The notes beneath the pieces were generated by a model. That model did not search any database and had not been told where the DNA came from. It worked only from the letters and a program-made list of their open reading frames with translations. A stretch of DNA of 64,000 nt from Dechloromonas sp. TW-R-39-2 (GTDB taxonomy: Bacteria > Pseudomonadota > Gammaproteobacteria > Burkholderiales > Rhodocyclaceae), in the NCBI RefSeq assembly GCF_016864195.1, contig NZ_CP045202.1:2573001-2637000 (forward strand), in the 5' to 3' direction. A program made the translations under genes and the position numbers. This document shows, piece by piece, positions 18,296 through 27,482 of the stretch. Within the stretch, counting starts at the first letter, position 1. Every line of letters starts with the position of its first letter.

Positions 18296-20135
18296 TCTCG
18301 CTCTCCATACAACTCGTCTTAATCAGTTTCTTAACAAATGAAATATTGCGTTCTAGGTTTTTTCCATCAAGTGGGCCGATGTATTTTTCCATGACGGGCT
18401 TACTGAGGAATGAATCGAATCGGGTACTCCCGGAAAGAAAATCGATGATCGCCTGCTCGAGTTCTGGAACACTGGTGGTTGTGACAACTTCGGATTTACC
18501 GTCAAACGGCGGATCCATAATTTCCACGTCCTTTTTATGATAAACACAAGGAATACCCATGCAGGAAGCCTCAAACAGAGTTTGCGAGTAAATTGAAATG
18601 TAGAAATCAACTTGCTCAAGAACTGTTCGCATAGGAATTTCATCCTCAATGCGTATAACAACACCAGGAAAATACTCTTCAATAAATATTCTATAATCAC
18701 CAACATATCCATTGGGCCGAACTTTTAAAACAACGTCGATTTCATTTCCCTGCTTTGCGACATTCGAAATAGCAGTAAGCACATCACTCAAAAATTCATA
18801 CTCAACTGAGAGATAAGAATTCAAATCAACATTATTAAATCCAGAAGCTCCGATAGCAATATGAGTTAAGCTCCGATCTATTCTGCTATTTGGCGAGAAA
18901 TCATAATAGCCATCCATTCTCGGATCCCCCAAACAAACAACATTATCCAACCCTTTAAAATAATTATCACGAATGCTAACAGAGTAAGAATTAATGAACG
19001 ATGCATACTTCGCCTCATCGAGATATTCATTACTCAGAATTCCATTAATTATCATATAAGTCGGCACTGCCCGATTCTTTGCAACAGAATCGACCAGCAT
19101 TGCAAGCTGTCCGACATTTCCGATGAGAACCACTAGCTTAAGGGGAAATCGATTTAGATAACGTATAACACAATCCAAATTTCGCAGAGTTGCTGGCAAA
19201 AGACTTCGAATACGCCTTTCAATTAGGCGAAAAGATGGCTCAGTAATATCAATTCCATTAGATAGAACTAGCCGCGCGCAACGACTCTGAATCCAACCAT
19301 CCATTAGTTTATCAGCCAGCGGAATCAATTTTGAAACCCTGCCGTAGACTGGAATGGGCCTTTCACCCCAGAATTTGCGAAAACCAGATTTCGCAGAAAA
19401 ATGTCCTTGCAAAACCTTTACCTCAGGGTCTGCCTGTAGTGCGTACATCAAAGCACGACTTGGATGGTACTCTTGCACGAAGATGCAATCTTGAGTTAAA
19501 AACCGACCAACGAGCGAATCTACCCAAGCCATAGCAACCCCTTGCAACGGGACTACCACATCACGAAGCACTTGCCGCCAAGTGCGAATTCGAAGGCGCT
19601 CATCCATCCATCGATGAATTGGAAAAAAATAGCGGGGTTTACCTGTTTTCAAAACTTTCTCAAGCACAGAAAAGGGCAACCCCATGTCCTGAAGCACTTC
19701 GAATATCAAATCCTGACCAGCTCCGACCCACAACGCTTCATACTGAATAGTACGCAACTGTTCCAAACACATTCGAGTACGAACATAGAAAGTAAAATCG
19801 TTCCATATCTCAATGCGAAAGCTAAAGCCAAAATCAACACCATTGTGATTAAATAAATCTTTCCCATTTTTATCGAAGTGCCAATCCCTAAAAAAATGGT
19901 ACATAAGGAAATTATTTTCCTGCATAATCGCCTGGGAACACAGATGATCCAGGTAATAAGCCCTCCCGCCAAGTGCATCAATATCGTGCTTCAATCCAAA
20001 ATCATAAGTCAACACCAAATCGCAAGCAGGATCATAGGCATCCTTGGCCGCCCCCCAACCTTCACGTGATTCGATGATAAATAACAGGCGGAAAATAGCC
20101 CCCGCCTCGATAATTTCATTTTGTTGACTAAGCAT
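18288..20135 (-). CDS. Unrecognised large protein, possible GT-B glycosyltransferase
   Basis: 615 aa with no family I can name safely. No signal peptide or clear membrane helix is seen. The C-terminal third ([18 protein letters not shown], then [27 protein letters not shown] and [14 protein letters not shown]) looks like the donor half of a GT-B enzyme: the pattern of a screened 'SQTLFEA...GIP' loop and a final helix resembles sialyl- or CDP-glycerol-type transferases. The base composition is clearly more AT-rich than that of both flanks, suggesting separate acquisition. It lies between the acetyltransferases and the flippase in a legionaminic acid cluster, so a nonulosonate transferase is an attractive but unproven role. 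Confidence 0.6.
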   Translation of the reverse strand: MLSQQNEIIEAGAIFRLLFIIESREGWGAAKDAYDPACDLVLTYDFGLKHDIDALGGRAYYLDHLCSQAIMQENNFLMYHFFRDWHFDKNGKDLFNHNGVDFGFSFRIEIWNDFTFYVRTRMCLEQLRTIQYEALWVGAGQDLIFEVLQDMGLPFSVLEKVLKTGKPRYFFPIHRWMDERLRIRTWRQVLRDVVVPLQGVAMAWVDSLVGRFLTQDCIFVQEYHPSRALMYALQADPEVKVLQGHFSAKSGFRKFWGERPIPVYGRVSKLIPLADKLMDGWIQSRCARLVLSNGIDITEPSFRLIERRIRSLLPATLRNLDCVIRYLNRFPLKLVVLIGNVGQLAMLVDSVAKNRAVPTYMIINGILSNEYLDEAKYASFINSYSVSIRDNYFKGLDNVVCLGDPRMDGYYDFSPNSRIDRSLTHIAIGASGFNNVDLNSYLSVEYEFLSDVLTAISNVAKQGNEIDVVLKVRPNGYVGDYRIFIEEYFPGVVIRIEDEIPMRTVLEQVDFYISIYSQTLFEASCMGIPCVYHKKDVEIMDPPFDGKSEVVTTTSVPELEQAIIDFLSGSTRFDSFLSKPVMEKYIGPLDGKNLERNISFVKKLIKTSCMESESD

Positions 20136-20190
20136 TTAACACTTTCTGAACACAGCCCCCTAGAATCCGACTGCATTTTTACCGCCCTGC

Positions 20191-21771
20191 CTACTTATTG
20201 CCGGGTGTATTATTTCGATTAAATAGCCCTAATGTTTTCGCTATAAATATAGAAATGTGAGCTTGATTCATCCCAAAAAAACCAGGCCACTTTATCAAAA
20301 CCAGCAAGCATGCAAGCGTGTACACACACCCCGCAAAAACCAGACTAACCAAAAGAGAGATATTTGTTAATTCACCACCTCCCCATCGCACAAGCCAATG
20401 AGCCACGTACCCCAAACCACCTAGCAACATAATTATCGCCACTTGGTAACGCCACTGGAAAGCGACACCATAATGACGCGCAATAAACCAAGATTGAACA
20501 TTCGTAAACAGTACGTTCAGTCCCACGGTCTTTAACGCTAAACCCAGCGCTCCCAACTCCACTCCCGGCACCACTGATCCATACACGGGGGCAACAAGAA
20601 CGTATGAAATAGGCATGCCAACCAACAATCCAACAACACCAAGCCTCATATAGATACCGGTCTGCCCGGTCGCCATGAACAAGGTTGCGTTGATTTGCCC
20701 CATCGCTTGGTGTATCGGGTAAAAAAGCATGGCAAGCAGTGCCATCCAAGCTGACTGGTAGGCGCTACCCAATAACATGCGCACAAGCTCCTCCGCCCAC
20801 GGCCCCAAAAAACACGATACGAATGCGGACAGAGATATCAAAAGCCGCGTCGCCTTTCGATGTAGCTCTATCACACGCTCTGTTTTACCCTGCGCATTGG
20901 CCTCGGCAATCTCTTTCCAGAGAATATTCATAATCGACGTCGTAGCTAACAGACTAATGGTCGAAAGCTGCGAAGCAATTTGATAAAAACCTTGCTGGCT
21001 GGCCCCACCGAAACGCTGGAGCAACCAGCGGTCCAACATTTCGTAACAAAACGAGAAAACAGCCATTACAATCATCGGACGGCAATAGGCCAGATAGTCG
21101 AGAAATGCTTTTCGTAGCGAACAGCTTTCACCATCAGAAACCAGGTTGCAGTGTGCTTGGCGAAGGGTCGCTGAAAGCCAGACTGTAGCAAGCAGATATT
21201 CGATAATAATTGCCCAGAGTACAATACGCACCGTCAGCCATCCCTCTAACATCATCAAGGAAACAACCACTAGGTGGGCGGCAATGACTGCTAAGCTACC
21301 GCTCTGAATACGAATTGTCTTGCGTACTGCTTCGTGCGCCTGGACAACAGTCTGCCATACCTGATTCTGCAAAAAAGTGGCCAATAGAGCCAAAATGATT
21401 ATTTCGCGAGACTGCCCAAGCCAGAAGCCATCAACAACCCAGTCAGGGATAAGCACTACGACCAAGGCTGCTGACAGGACGAACTGAAATGCCAACCAAG
21501 CAAAATAGACTATGTAGTAACTACGGCCACGGTGCCGTTGGGCAATAAAGGTGTAGAAAGCGCTGGACGACCCAAGATCCAATAAGGCCCGAAGTGCCCA
21601 AAAGCTCCCAAGAAGGTAGGCTAGATTCCCATAGTCTGCAGGACCTAGCCCACGGGCAACAAGCAACCCTGCCAGCAAGCTAATTGCAGCTCGAGCCAGA
21701 TTAGCTGCAACGGAAAAAAGAAAACGTCTCCTGACAGATGAAGGAGGCACTTTTAGCTCAGGAACGCTCAA
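20191..21771 (-). CDS. wzx: Wzx-type polysaccharide flippase (MOP superfamily)
   Basis: 526 aa polytopic membrane protein with about 12-14 hydrophobic segments. The N-terminus has VAANLARAAISLLAGLLVARGLGPADYGNLAYLLG, the standard opening of Wzx/RfbX flippases, which turn undecaprenyl-linked glycan to the periplasmic face. It starts with TTG overlapping the SDR stop (TTGA). It is the only flippase in the cluster; no Wzy-like polymerase was found nearby. Confidence 0.9.
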   Translation of the reverse strand: MSVPELKVPPSSVRRRFLFSVAANLARAAISLLAGLLVARGLGPADYGNLAYLLGSFWALRALLDLGSSSAFYTFIAQRHRGRSYYIVYFAWLAFQFVLSAALVVVLIPDWVVDGFWLGQSREIIILALLATFLQNQVWQTVVQAHEAVRKTIRIQSGSLAVIAAHLVVVSLMMLEGWLTVRIVLWAIIIEYLLATVWLSATLRQAHCNLVSDGESCSLRKAFLDYLAYCRPMIVMAVFSFCYEMLDRWLLQRFGGASQQGFYQIASQLSTISLLATTSIMNILWKEIAEANAQGKTERVIELHRKATRLLISLSAFVSCFLGPWAEELVRMLLGSAYQSAWMALLAMLFYPIHQAMGQINATLFMATGQTGIYMRLGVVGLLVGMPISYVLVAPVYGSVVPGVELGALGLALKTVGLNVLFTNVQSWFIARHYGVAFQWRYQVAIIMLLGGLGYVAHWLVRWGGGELTNISLLVSLVFAGCVYTLACLLVLIKWPGFFGMNQAHISIFIAKTLGLFNRNNTPGNK

Positions 21772-22541
21772 AGGGAGAAACCGTCGTCAACCAGAAGATT
21801 CTGTCCCGTTATGTACCGCGATTCGTCGGATAACAGGAAGAGCAGCGCACCGACAATATCCCCAGGATCAAGCATACCCTTGGAAGCGCAATGAGCATTG
21901 TAGGCAGCCAAAAAATCACCGTGCTGATTGGCACGAATTCCACCAGGACTCAAACAGTTCACTCGGATTCCAGCCCCCTTAAAATACTGGGCAAAATAGC
22001 GAGTCAAATGTACAACTGCCGATTTGATAGCCGCATATTCGACCGGCATCGTCATCGGAGTACCTTCATACACCTCGAAACGAGGTGCTATTGAACCGTA
22101 GATGGAAGACATGTTGATTACATTCCCATGCCCCTGCGCCTTAAATACCATGCAGAACTGCTGGGCAACCAAAAAATAGCCACCAAGATGCAGGTTCACA
22201 TTCTCGCAAAAATCGTCGTAGGTAACATTTTCAATCTTGCGTCCATAATTTTTGTTTCTCGGATAAGAATTATTGACTAAAGCATCTATCGTTCCATATC
22301 TACACTGCAGGTCATCAATCAGTGAGCCAATGGACGCCTTTTGAGTTATATCAAGGCTGGCTGCGTAAACTCGTGCCGGAAATTCACGATCCAGTTCAGC
22401 CACGAGCTTTTCTGCGGCTTGAATGTCGATGTCGGCAACAACAACTCGCCCCCCGTTTTCAGCGATGGCACGAACAAAACTTCGTCCGAGCAGGCCAGCC
22501 CCACCCGCTACGACAACAAGTGCATTATCCAGTGATTTCAT
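21768..22541 (-). CDS. SDR oxidoreductase (PtmA-like)
   Basis: 257 aa classical short-chain dehydrogenase: VVAGGAGLLGRSFVRAI for the cofactor, DALVNNSYPRN, Ser in INMSSIYGS, and Tyr-Lys in VEYAAIKSAV, then LSPGGI and the C-terminal ITGQNLLVDDGFSL. NNSYPRNKNYG and the overall layout resemble PtmA, an oxidoreductase found with CMP-legionaminic acid genes in Campylobacter. Which sugar it acts on is not visible. The ATG directly follows the stop of the acyltransferase gene (TAAATG). Confidence 0.8.
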   Translation of the reverse strand: MKSLDNALVVVAGGAGLLGRSFVRAIAENGGRVVVADIDIQAAEKLVAELDREFPARVYAASLDITQKASIGSLIDDLQCRYGTIDALVNNSYPRNKNYGRKIENVTYDDFCENVNLHLGGYFLVAQQFCMVFKAQGHGNVINMSSIYGSIAPRFEVYEGTPMTMPVEYAAIKSAVVHLTRYFAQYFKGAGIRVNCLSPGGIRANQHGDFLAAYNAHCASKGMLDPGDIVGALLFLLSDESRYITGQNLLVDDGFSL

Positions 22542-23108
22542 TTAGCTATTCTTTATCTGCTTCAGAACCCGGGCTGGATTCCCTACTGCCACGGAAAACG
22601 CCGGAACATCGCGTGTCACGATCGAACCAGCTCCGACAACTGCATTCTCACCAACAGTAACACCTGGAAGGAGAATACTTCCGGCTCCAATCCAGGCACC
22701 CCGTTTAACGTTAATAGAGTCTTCGCTACTCGGCTTTGGGTAGCCTTGATGGATTATCGGTGTCGTCACATCGGAAAACTCATGATTGTTGGTGTAAAAA
22801 TGAACTCCGGGACCAATCAACACATCGTCTTCGATAACAATGCCACCACCGCCCTCGGTCGGATCCGCGAAAAGGAAGGATCCCGGTCTGATAACAACAT
22901 TACGCCCGATCATGATTTTCGAACAAGCCTCAGCGTAAGCGCCCGGCCTGAATTCTGCGCCATCACCAAAGGCCATGAATTTCTGGCAACACAGGGCCCG
23001 CATTGTACTTTTGAAATACAGGCGCCAGTGCGTTCCCAGCATATCAGGCCCAATACGGTCTGCATCGCACCAAAACCTGTATCGTATTACCAACTCTGCA
23101 AGCTTCAT
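22542..23108 (-). CDS. Hexapeptide acyltransferase of the legionaminic acid module
   Basis: 188 aa from the chosen ATG (MKLAELVIRYRFW); a longer TTG frame exists but its extra residues look non-coding. Repeats run from about 55 to 180 (IGRNVVIRPGSFLFADP, IEDDVLIGPGVHFYTNNHEFSD, VKRGAWIGAGSILLPGVTVGENAVVGAGSIV), with NNHEF as the likely catalytic His. The fold is WcaF/maltose O-acetyltransferase-like, not NeuD-like. It may O-acetylate legionaminic acid, or may stand in for the N-acetyltransferase LegH, which is otherwise missing from this module. Confidence 0.75.
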   Translation of the reverse strand: MKLAELVIRYRFWCDADRIGPDMLGTHWRLYFKSTMRALCCQKFMAFGDGAEFRPGAYAEACSKIMIGRNVVIRPGSFLFADPTEGGGGIVIEDDVLIGPGVHFYTNNHEFSDVTTPIIHQGYPKPSSEDSINVKRGAWIGAGSILLPGVTVGENAVVGAGSIVTRDVPAFSVAVGNPARVLKQIKNS

Positions 23109-23167
23109 TCGATCCGGATTCTCCAAGTGGATTTCAGGGCAGTTGGAACGATAACGACATCTGCATT

Positions 23168-23866
23168 TCAATCATTGCCGAGACACAAGAGGCACTCAGC
23201 CATCTGAAAATCGTAAAGTGTATCAATGTCGATAGCGCGTTGTTTCGGGACTTGAACAGCACGTACCCGCCCCTTGAAAATAGCATCGCTCGAGAAGACG
23301 AATTCAGGCCTGATCACATAAGCCACCGTGGCCATGTCATAAACTACAGGCACATCTTGGCGCCTGGTAATCGCTGATATGGGTGGAATCACCAAACCGA
23401 CGCACCCATCCGCATTCTCCTTAACCATATTAAAATAAGGACTGCGATGCGCCTCGGTGACGGTAATTACCACATCGGCATCACCTTTTGCGTACTCATC
23501 TAGACAATTTTCGATGTCTATCGGTTGTCTCAATGGTGCCGTCGCAGGCAACGAGACCATCACTTCCGGCAATGCACCTTCGGTAACTTCCAGAAAACGT
23601 AATGCATGGCGCCAAGCCAGCCATTCCGGGGAGTTATCTGCTGCGAACTCCGCTGGGCGGATGAAAGGCACACAAGCACCATGGGCTTTCGCCAGTGCCG
23701 CAATGTCTTCCGAATCAGTAGAAACAATGACGCGATCGATTCGACCGACCGACAGCGCATGCTCAATCGACCATGCAATCAATGGTTTACCAGCCAAAGG
23801 ACGAATATTCTTCCCAGGCAACCCCTTCGAACCACCTCGCGCAAATATAAACGCCGTCGCCTTCAT
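23168..23866 (-). CDS. legF: CMP-legionaminic acid synthetase (CMP-NeuNAc synthetase family)
   Basis: 232 aa nucleotidyltransferase. FIFARGGSKGLPGKNIRPL is the CTP-binding loop of CMP-sialic acid synthetases; SLPATAPLRQPIDIE and the C-terminal RAIDIDTLYDFQMAE are also typical. It activates a nonulosonic acid with CTP. Sequence alone does not separate legionaminic from sialic acid; the GDP-sugar-type ptmE and the legB/legC genes in the same run argue for legionaminic acid. It overlaps the oxidoreductase gene by ATGA. Confidence 0.87.
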   Translation of the reverse strand: MKATAFIFARGGSKGLPGKNIRPLAGKPLIAWSIEHALSVGRIDRVIVSTDSEDIAALAKAHGACVPFIRPAEFAADNSPEWLAWRHALRFLEVTEGALPEVMVSLPATAPLRQPIDIENCLDEYAKGDADVVITVTEAHRSPYFNMVKENADGCVGLVIPPISAITRRQDVPVVYDMATVAYVIRPEFVFSSDAIFKGRVRAVQVPKQRAIDIDTLYDFQMAECLLCLGND

Positions 23867-24882
23867 TGCTCACCCGAATTAATCAACTCAAGGCCACATG
23901 AATCTGCTGCTCTGCGAGCCGCGTCTATGACTTCCATCACCATCAACCCATCCTCCCCGCTGACCAGAGGTGACTCTCGATCCTCAATAAGCCTTAAAAA
24001 GTGTTGCCACTCTGCGAGATAGCTTTCGTCACGCTGCTGAGTATACGAATAAATCGTTTCCCAATTGGCCGCACCCCTAGCAAAAAAATCCACGCAGCCG
24101 GTCAGCGCATTCCAGCGAAGACTCCCTTCAGAACCGATGGCAACACAGATGCGGGTAGTGTCGTGTCGAATGAAGTCCATGTTCAGCGTGGCAACCAGTT
24201 GATGTCCGTCGTTGATTGGCTCAAAACCAATAAGGAGATGTGCGGAATCTTCGACGTCGATTTCCAAGCCACTCTGGTGTAATAGAGCAGCCCTCACCCA
24301 GTCAACCCGTCCAAAGATCCAGCACAGGTAATCGATCTCATGGCTTAATTCGAGCAGCGCCCCACCACCCAAAGCCTTGCGTGCCGAAACACCGCTCCTG
24401 TAATCCCCCCCCTGTCGCCAGGTTGGCAGATACTGGCCGATCTCGCAACGAACGGAAGCTATCTTCCCTGCCAGCTCGCCACTACGAACGAGATCGCGAA
24501 AACGTACCAGTGAAGGGAGAAAACGCAGGTTGTATCCGACCATCAGAACACACTGCCTCCTTTGGCACAGTTCAATCAGCAGAGAAATATCGGCGGCAGA
24601 ATCAGACAGCGGTTTCTCTATCAGCAGATGCACCCCCTGCTCCGCCAAAGGCAATGCTACGTTCAGGTGAAATGGTGCCGGATTGGCTACCACGGCAAGC
24701 TGAGGAGCAAAACATAGAGCGCTCTCCAGAGAGTAGAAACAGCCGTTTGAAAATTCGGGCACGAAGTGATCGACTTGATGCCGCAATACCCGAATATCGG
24801 CCTCGGGGAGCAATTGCCTTGCCAATCTGAGATGCCTGCTACCAATACTCCCGTAACCGACAATGAGGACCCGCGCGATCAC
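23863..24882 (-). CDS. Gfo/Idh/MocA-family oxidoreductase
   Basis: 339 aa from a GTG that overlaps the HisF-like stop as GTGA; the upstream extension of the frame lies within hisF-like coding sequence and is not needed. VLIVGYGSIGSRHLRLA binds NAD(P); EKPLSDSAADISLL carries the EKP motif with its catalytic Lys near residue 95; GGALLELSHEIDYLCWIFG follows. It also contains an 8-base G run. Members act on sugars or nucleotide sugars. With the SDR gene it could be a local counterpart of the PtmA/PtmF pair, but that is an inference from context. Confidence 0.82.
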   Translation of the reverse strand: MIARVLIVGYGSIGSRHLRLARQLLPEADIRVLRHQVDHFVPEFSNGCFYSLESALCFAPQLAVVANPAPFHLNVALPLAEQGVHLLIEKPLSDSAADISLLIELCQRRQCVLMVGYNLRFLPSLVRFRDLVRSGELAGKIASVRCEIGQYLPTWRQGGDYRSGVSARKALGGGALLELSHEIDYLCWIFGRVDWVRAALLHQSGLEIDVEDSAHLLIGFEPINDGHQLVATLNMDFIRHDTTRICVAIGSEGSLRWNALTGCVDFFARGAANWETIYSYTQQRDESYLAEWQHFLRLIEDRESPLVSGEDGLMVMEVIDAARRAADSCGLELINSGEQ

Positions 24883-25700
24883 TGAGCAACTTTCCGAAGT
24901 GAAGCAAAATGGCGCTCCATCAACTCGATATTCCAAAGTGGCAAATTCACCCCACTATCGACCAAGGTGCGCCGTGCCTTTTTCAGTCCATCCCCAACAA
25001 AATTGAACAGATTGGCCGTAGCTACTGCATCAATCCGCGAGTCAGCAAGCCCAGCGGCTAGGTGTGCGGTATTCCCTACACCACCGGCAAAAATTACAGG
25101 GACGCCTATTTTCCGGGAAAGGGAATCCAGGATGCCGAAATCGTAGCCCTGACCAGTACCGTCCCGATCAATTGAATTTAGGTAAATTTCACCGACTGAC
25201 TCTGCTGAGATTTGATCGATCCATCCCGACAAGTCCGCCTCAATCTCAAGCGCTCCGCAGCTTGAAAAAACCGCATACCCCTTGCTTTCCGAGCGCTTTA
25301 CATCCACAGAACCAACAATGCACTGCTGGCCGAACTCTGCGGCAAGTGCCCTGACCAACTCTGGCGATTCGTAAAGTGGAGTGTTAAGCACGATTTTGTC
25401 TGCCCCCGAACGAAGCAGCGCCCGAGCATCATCGATCGATCGGACGGCACCGCCAGCAGCGATGGGGGCGAAACAACCTTTTGCAAGCAATTTTAGAACA
25501 TCACAGAACTCTTTCTGGCACGCGCCATCTCGATCGACGTTGAGAACGACCAGCTCATCGATCGAATAAGCAATATGCGAAAAATCGTAATTTCTTTGTA
25601 GCCAATTGAAATCGCCAACCTTCTGCAGTCGAAAATTTCGGCTCAGCATGAAATGGCCACGAGAGTAAAGCAGCGTGAATATCAGACGCTTCTTGAGCAT
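24879..25700 (-). CDS. HisF-like cyclase homologue lacking the first catalytic Asp
   Basis: 273 aa (beta-alpha)8 barrel related to imidazole glycerol phosphate synthase subunit HisF: AAGGAVRSIDDARALLRSGADKIVLN, GSVDVKR, YLNSIDRDGTGQGYD and FAGGVGN. In true HisF the sequence near residue 11 is CLDV with catalytic Asp; here it is TLLY, so that Asp is Leu, while the Asp of the central strand (SVDVKR) is kept. With the HisH-like and WbpG-like genes this is the ammonia-supply trio known from acetamidino-sugar loci, not histidine synthesis. The ATG at 25700 follows the HisH-like stop; a TTG 15 bases upstream is possible. Confidence 0.85.
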   Translation of the reverse strand: MLKKRLIFTLLYSRGHFMLSRNFRLQKVGDFNWLQRNYDFSHIAYSIDELVVLNVDRDGACQKEFCDVLKLLAKGCFAPIAAGGAVRSIDDARALLRSGADKIVLNTPLYESPELVRALAAEFGQQCIVGSVDVKRSESKGYAVFSSCGALEIEADLSGWIDQISAESVGEIYLNSIDRDGTGQGYDFGILDSLSRKIGVPVIFAGGVGNTAHLAAGLADSRIDAVATANLFNFVGDGLKKARRTLVDSGVNLPLWNIELMERHFASLRKVAQ

Positions 25701-25701
25701 T

Positions 25702-26334
25702 TCAGGCACACTCAATAAAGTTTTTCAGCAACAACAACCCGTTTGACTGACTCTTTTCGGGATGAAACTGAGTCGCGAAGATATTCGCGTGCTCGTACGC
25801 TGCCAAAAACTCAACTCCGTAGACACAATTAGCGGCCAAGCCCGGCACACCGTCCGGCAACATTCGATATGAGTGCACGAAATAAAAATCAGCCTCCGCA
25901 GGCAGTCCTGCCATCAAGCGACTTCCGGGAGGCACATTGACACTGTTGAAACCAACATGGGGAATCTTCGAACCACGGACCTCATCGATAGAAAAACGTT
26001 CGACAACGGCAGGAATCAAACCTAAACCATGCGTTTCACCATCCTCTAAACCTCTCTCTCCCAACAATTGCATGCCCAAGCAAATGCCAAGAATTTTCCG
26101 ACCACGATTCAGGATCGCATGCTCGAGTGCGAGGTCCAACTCTTGCTCGCGCAAAGATGTCATAGCTTTTCTGAACGAGCCGACACCAGGCAGGACAAGG
26201 GTATCCGCACTGGCAACAAGGTCTGGATCGCTCACAACTAGCGCATCGCACCCCAGATAATTGAATGCGCTAACCACTGAGCAAATGTTGCCCATGCCGT
26301 AGTCGACAATCGTGACGGAATTGTTTGTCATCAA
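25702..26334 (-). CDS. HisH-like glutamine amidotransferase
   Basis: 210 aa class I glutaminase: VDYGMGNICSV at the N-terminus, nucleophile Cys in ILGICLGMQLLGE near residue 88, and the His-Glu pair in FATQFHPEKSQ near 190. It would release ammonia from glutamine and pass it through the HisF-like barrel to the WbpG-like amidotransferase. It overlaps the WbpG-like gene by 4 bases. This copy is embedded in a glycan locus with no other histidine genes, so a role in histidine synthesis is unlikely. Confidence 0.9.
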   Translation of the reverse strand: MMTNNSVTIVDYGMGNICSVVSAFNYLGCDALVVSDPDLVASADTLVLPGVGSFRKAMTSLREQELDLALEHAILNRGRKILGICLGMQLLGERGLEDGETHGLGLIPAVVERFSIDEVRGSKIPHVGFNSVNVPPGSRLMAGLPAEADFYFVHSYRMLPDGVPGLAANCVYGVEFLAAYEHANIFATQFHPEKSQSNGLLLLKNFIECA

Positions 26335-27455
26335 ACGACCTGAAATTTTGGCATCCAGCGACCATCTATTTTTTCAAAGAGAGCGCGATTCGCGTAGCGA
26401 TCAAGTACGGCATCAAACTCTGCCTTGCTCATCTGGTAATAGTCCAGATATAGATCAATAAATTCCTCGGGATAATAGCCATCGTAGAGACGAACCAAGT
26501 TGAGAGCCTGCTGCCTGTCCATTGCCCCACGGCGAATTTCGATACTTGCATCCTGGTTGGCTCGACCAAAACCGAATTTCAAATACATTAGATAAGCATG
26601 CAAAGCGTAAAGTGCTTGGTCGTTTTGCGCGAAATTGGTGAAGGTTCCTGCATTTGATGAGTCTGCCTCCTGCAAGCCGCAGTGTTCCTTCGCCACCAAA
26701 TAATTCCGGTACGGGTCCCAGTTCTCGTAGTAGGACCAATGGGTCAGGTCAATGGGGTTCCGATCTAGCGCATCGGAAGCGGGAAATCTGAAAAACTGCA
26801 ATTCGCTCTCCGGAAGTCCGCAGCTTTCAAGCACTTTCTCATACCCGCCTTCGAGGTAGATCTTCTTCTGATAATTCACGTCGTAAATCGGATTCTTGGC
26901 TGTTTCAGTCGATCCACCATATTCGACCTCACCATCTTCTCCGTAGAAAACCAGATCAATTCCAAAGCCCATTGCCACATGTATTACCGCTGTATGAATG
27001 GCGATCAGCCATCCATAGTACGGAAAGCCAATATCGACAAATCCAGCCTTATTAAGCCTGCGCATAGCCTCATATGATGGATTGACGGAAATATGGTTAT
27101 ACCCGCTGTTCACAAAAGCACGGAGGTTCTTGTCTCCAAGTTCCAGAGGTAGAGCTGGAGTTACAGTTACAGCGAGAGGGTTCATGCCATATTTGTGCTT
27201 CAGGTTGTAGGCCACATACGAACCATCCTTCCCTCCGCTAACCGGCACCAAGCAGTCGAATCGACCGTTACTCGAGCGATGCCGATTCAAAAGCTGCTGC
27301 AACTCGTTAAGCCGAGCCCCCCAATCTAGATTTGTTTTTGTCTCGGCCCAACGGCATGCATTGCAGTAACCACGCTCATCAAAGGTAATTCTTGGGCGAG
27401 TAGACATTGCGAGACAGTTGGAACACCAACGCAATTCAGGGATAGCTAAGGACAT
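26331..27455 (-). CDS. N-acetyl sugar amidotransferase (WbpG/PseA/LegA-like)
   Basis: 374 aa PP-loop ATP-pyrophosphatase. Two N-terminal CxxC pairs (CSNC and CNAC) suggest a zinc knuckle; PVSGGKDGSYVAYNLK near residue 70 is the ATP-binding loop; FYGEDGEVEYGGS follows near 175. Homologues with HisH/HisF-like partners convert an N-acetyl group to an acetamidino group on nonulosonic or uronic acids. In this neighbourhood the likely target is the C5 N-acetyl of legionaminic acid, as in Legionella LPS and Campylobacter flagellin. A GGAG box precedes the ATG. Confidence 0.88.
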   Translation of the reverse strand: MSLAIPELRWCSNCLAMSTRPRITFDERGYCNACRWAETKTNLDWGARLNELQQLLNRHRSSNGRFDCLVPVSGGKDGSYVAYNLKHKYGMNPLAVTVTPALPLELGDKNLRAFVNSGYNHISVNPSYEAMRRLNKAGFVDIGFPYYGWLIAIHTAVIHVAMGFGIDLVFYGEDGEVEYGGSTETAKNPIYDVNYQKKIYLEGGYEKVLESCGLPESELQFFRFPASDALDRNPIDLTHWSYYENWDPYRNYLVAKEHCGLQEADSSNAGTFTNFAQNDQALYALHAYLMYLKFGFGRANQDASIEIRRGAMDRQQALNLVRLYDGYYPEEFIDLYLDYYQMSKAEFDAVLDRYANRALFEKIDGRWMPKFQVV

Positions 27456-27482
27456 TTCTAAAACTCTCCAGTTCAGTATTCT

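Noticed and set aside
24405-24412. An 8-base G tract in the Gfo/Idh/MocA oxidoreductase gene as a second phase-variable site
   Set aside because: Eight bases in a conserved-looking coding region is near background for GC-rich DNA; 7-base runs also occur at 5394-5400 and near 17457.
24879-26334. HisF and HisH taken as histidine biosynthesis genes
   Set aside because: They lie next to a WbpG-like amidotransferase in a nonulosonate module, the HisF-like protein lacks Asp11, and no other his pathway genes are adjacent.
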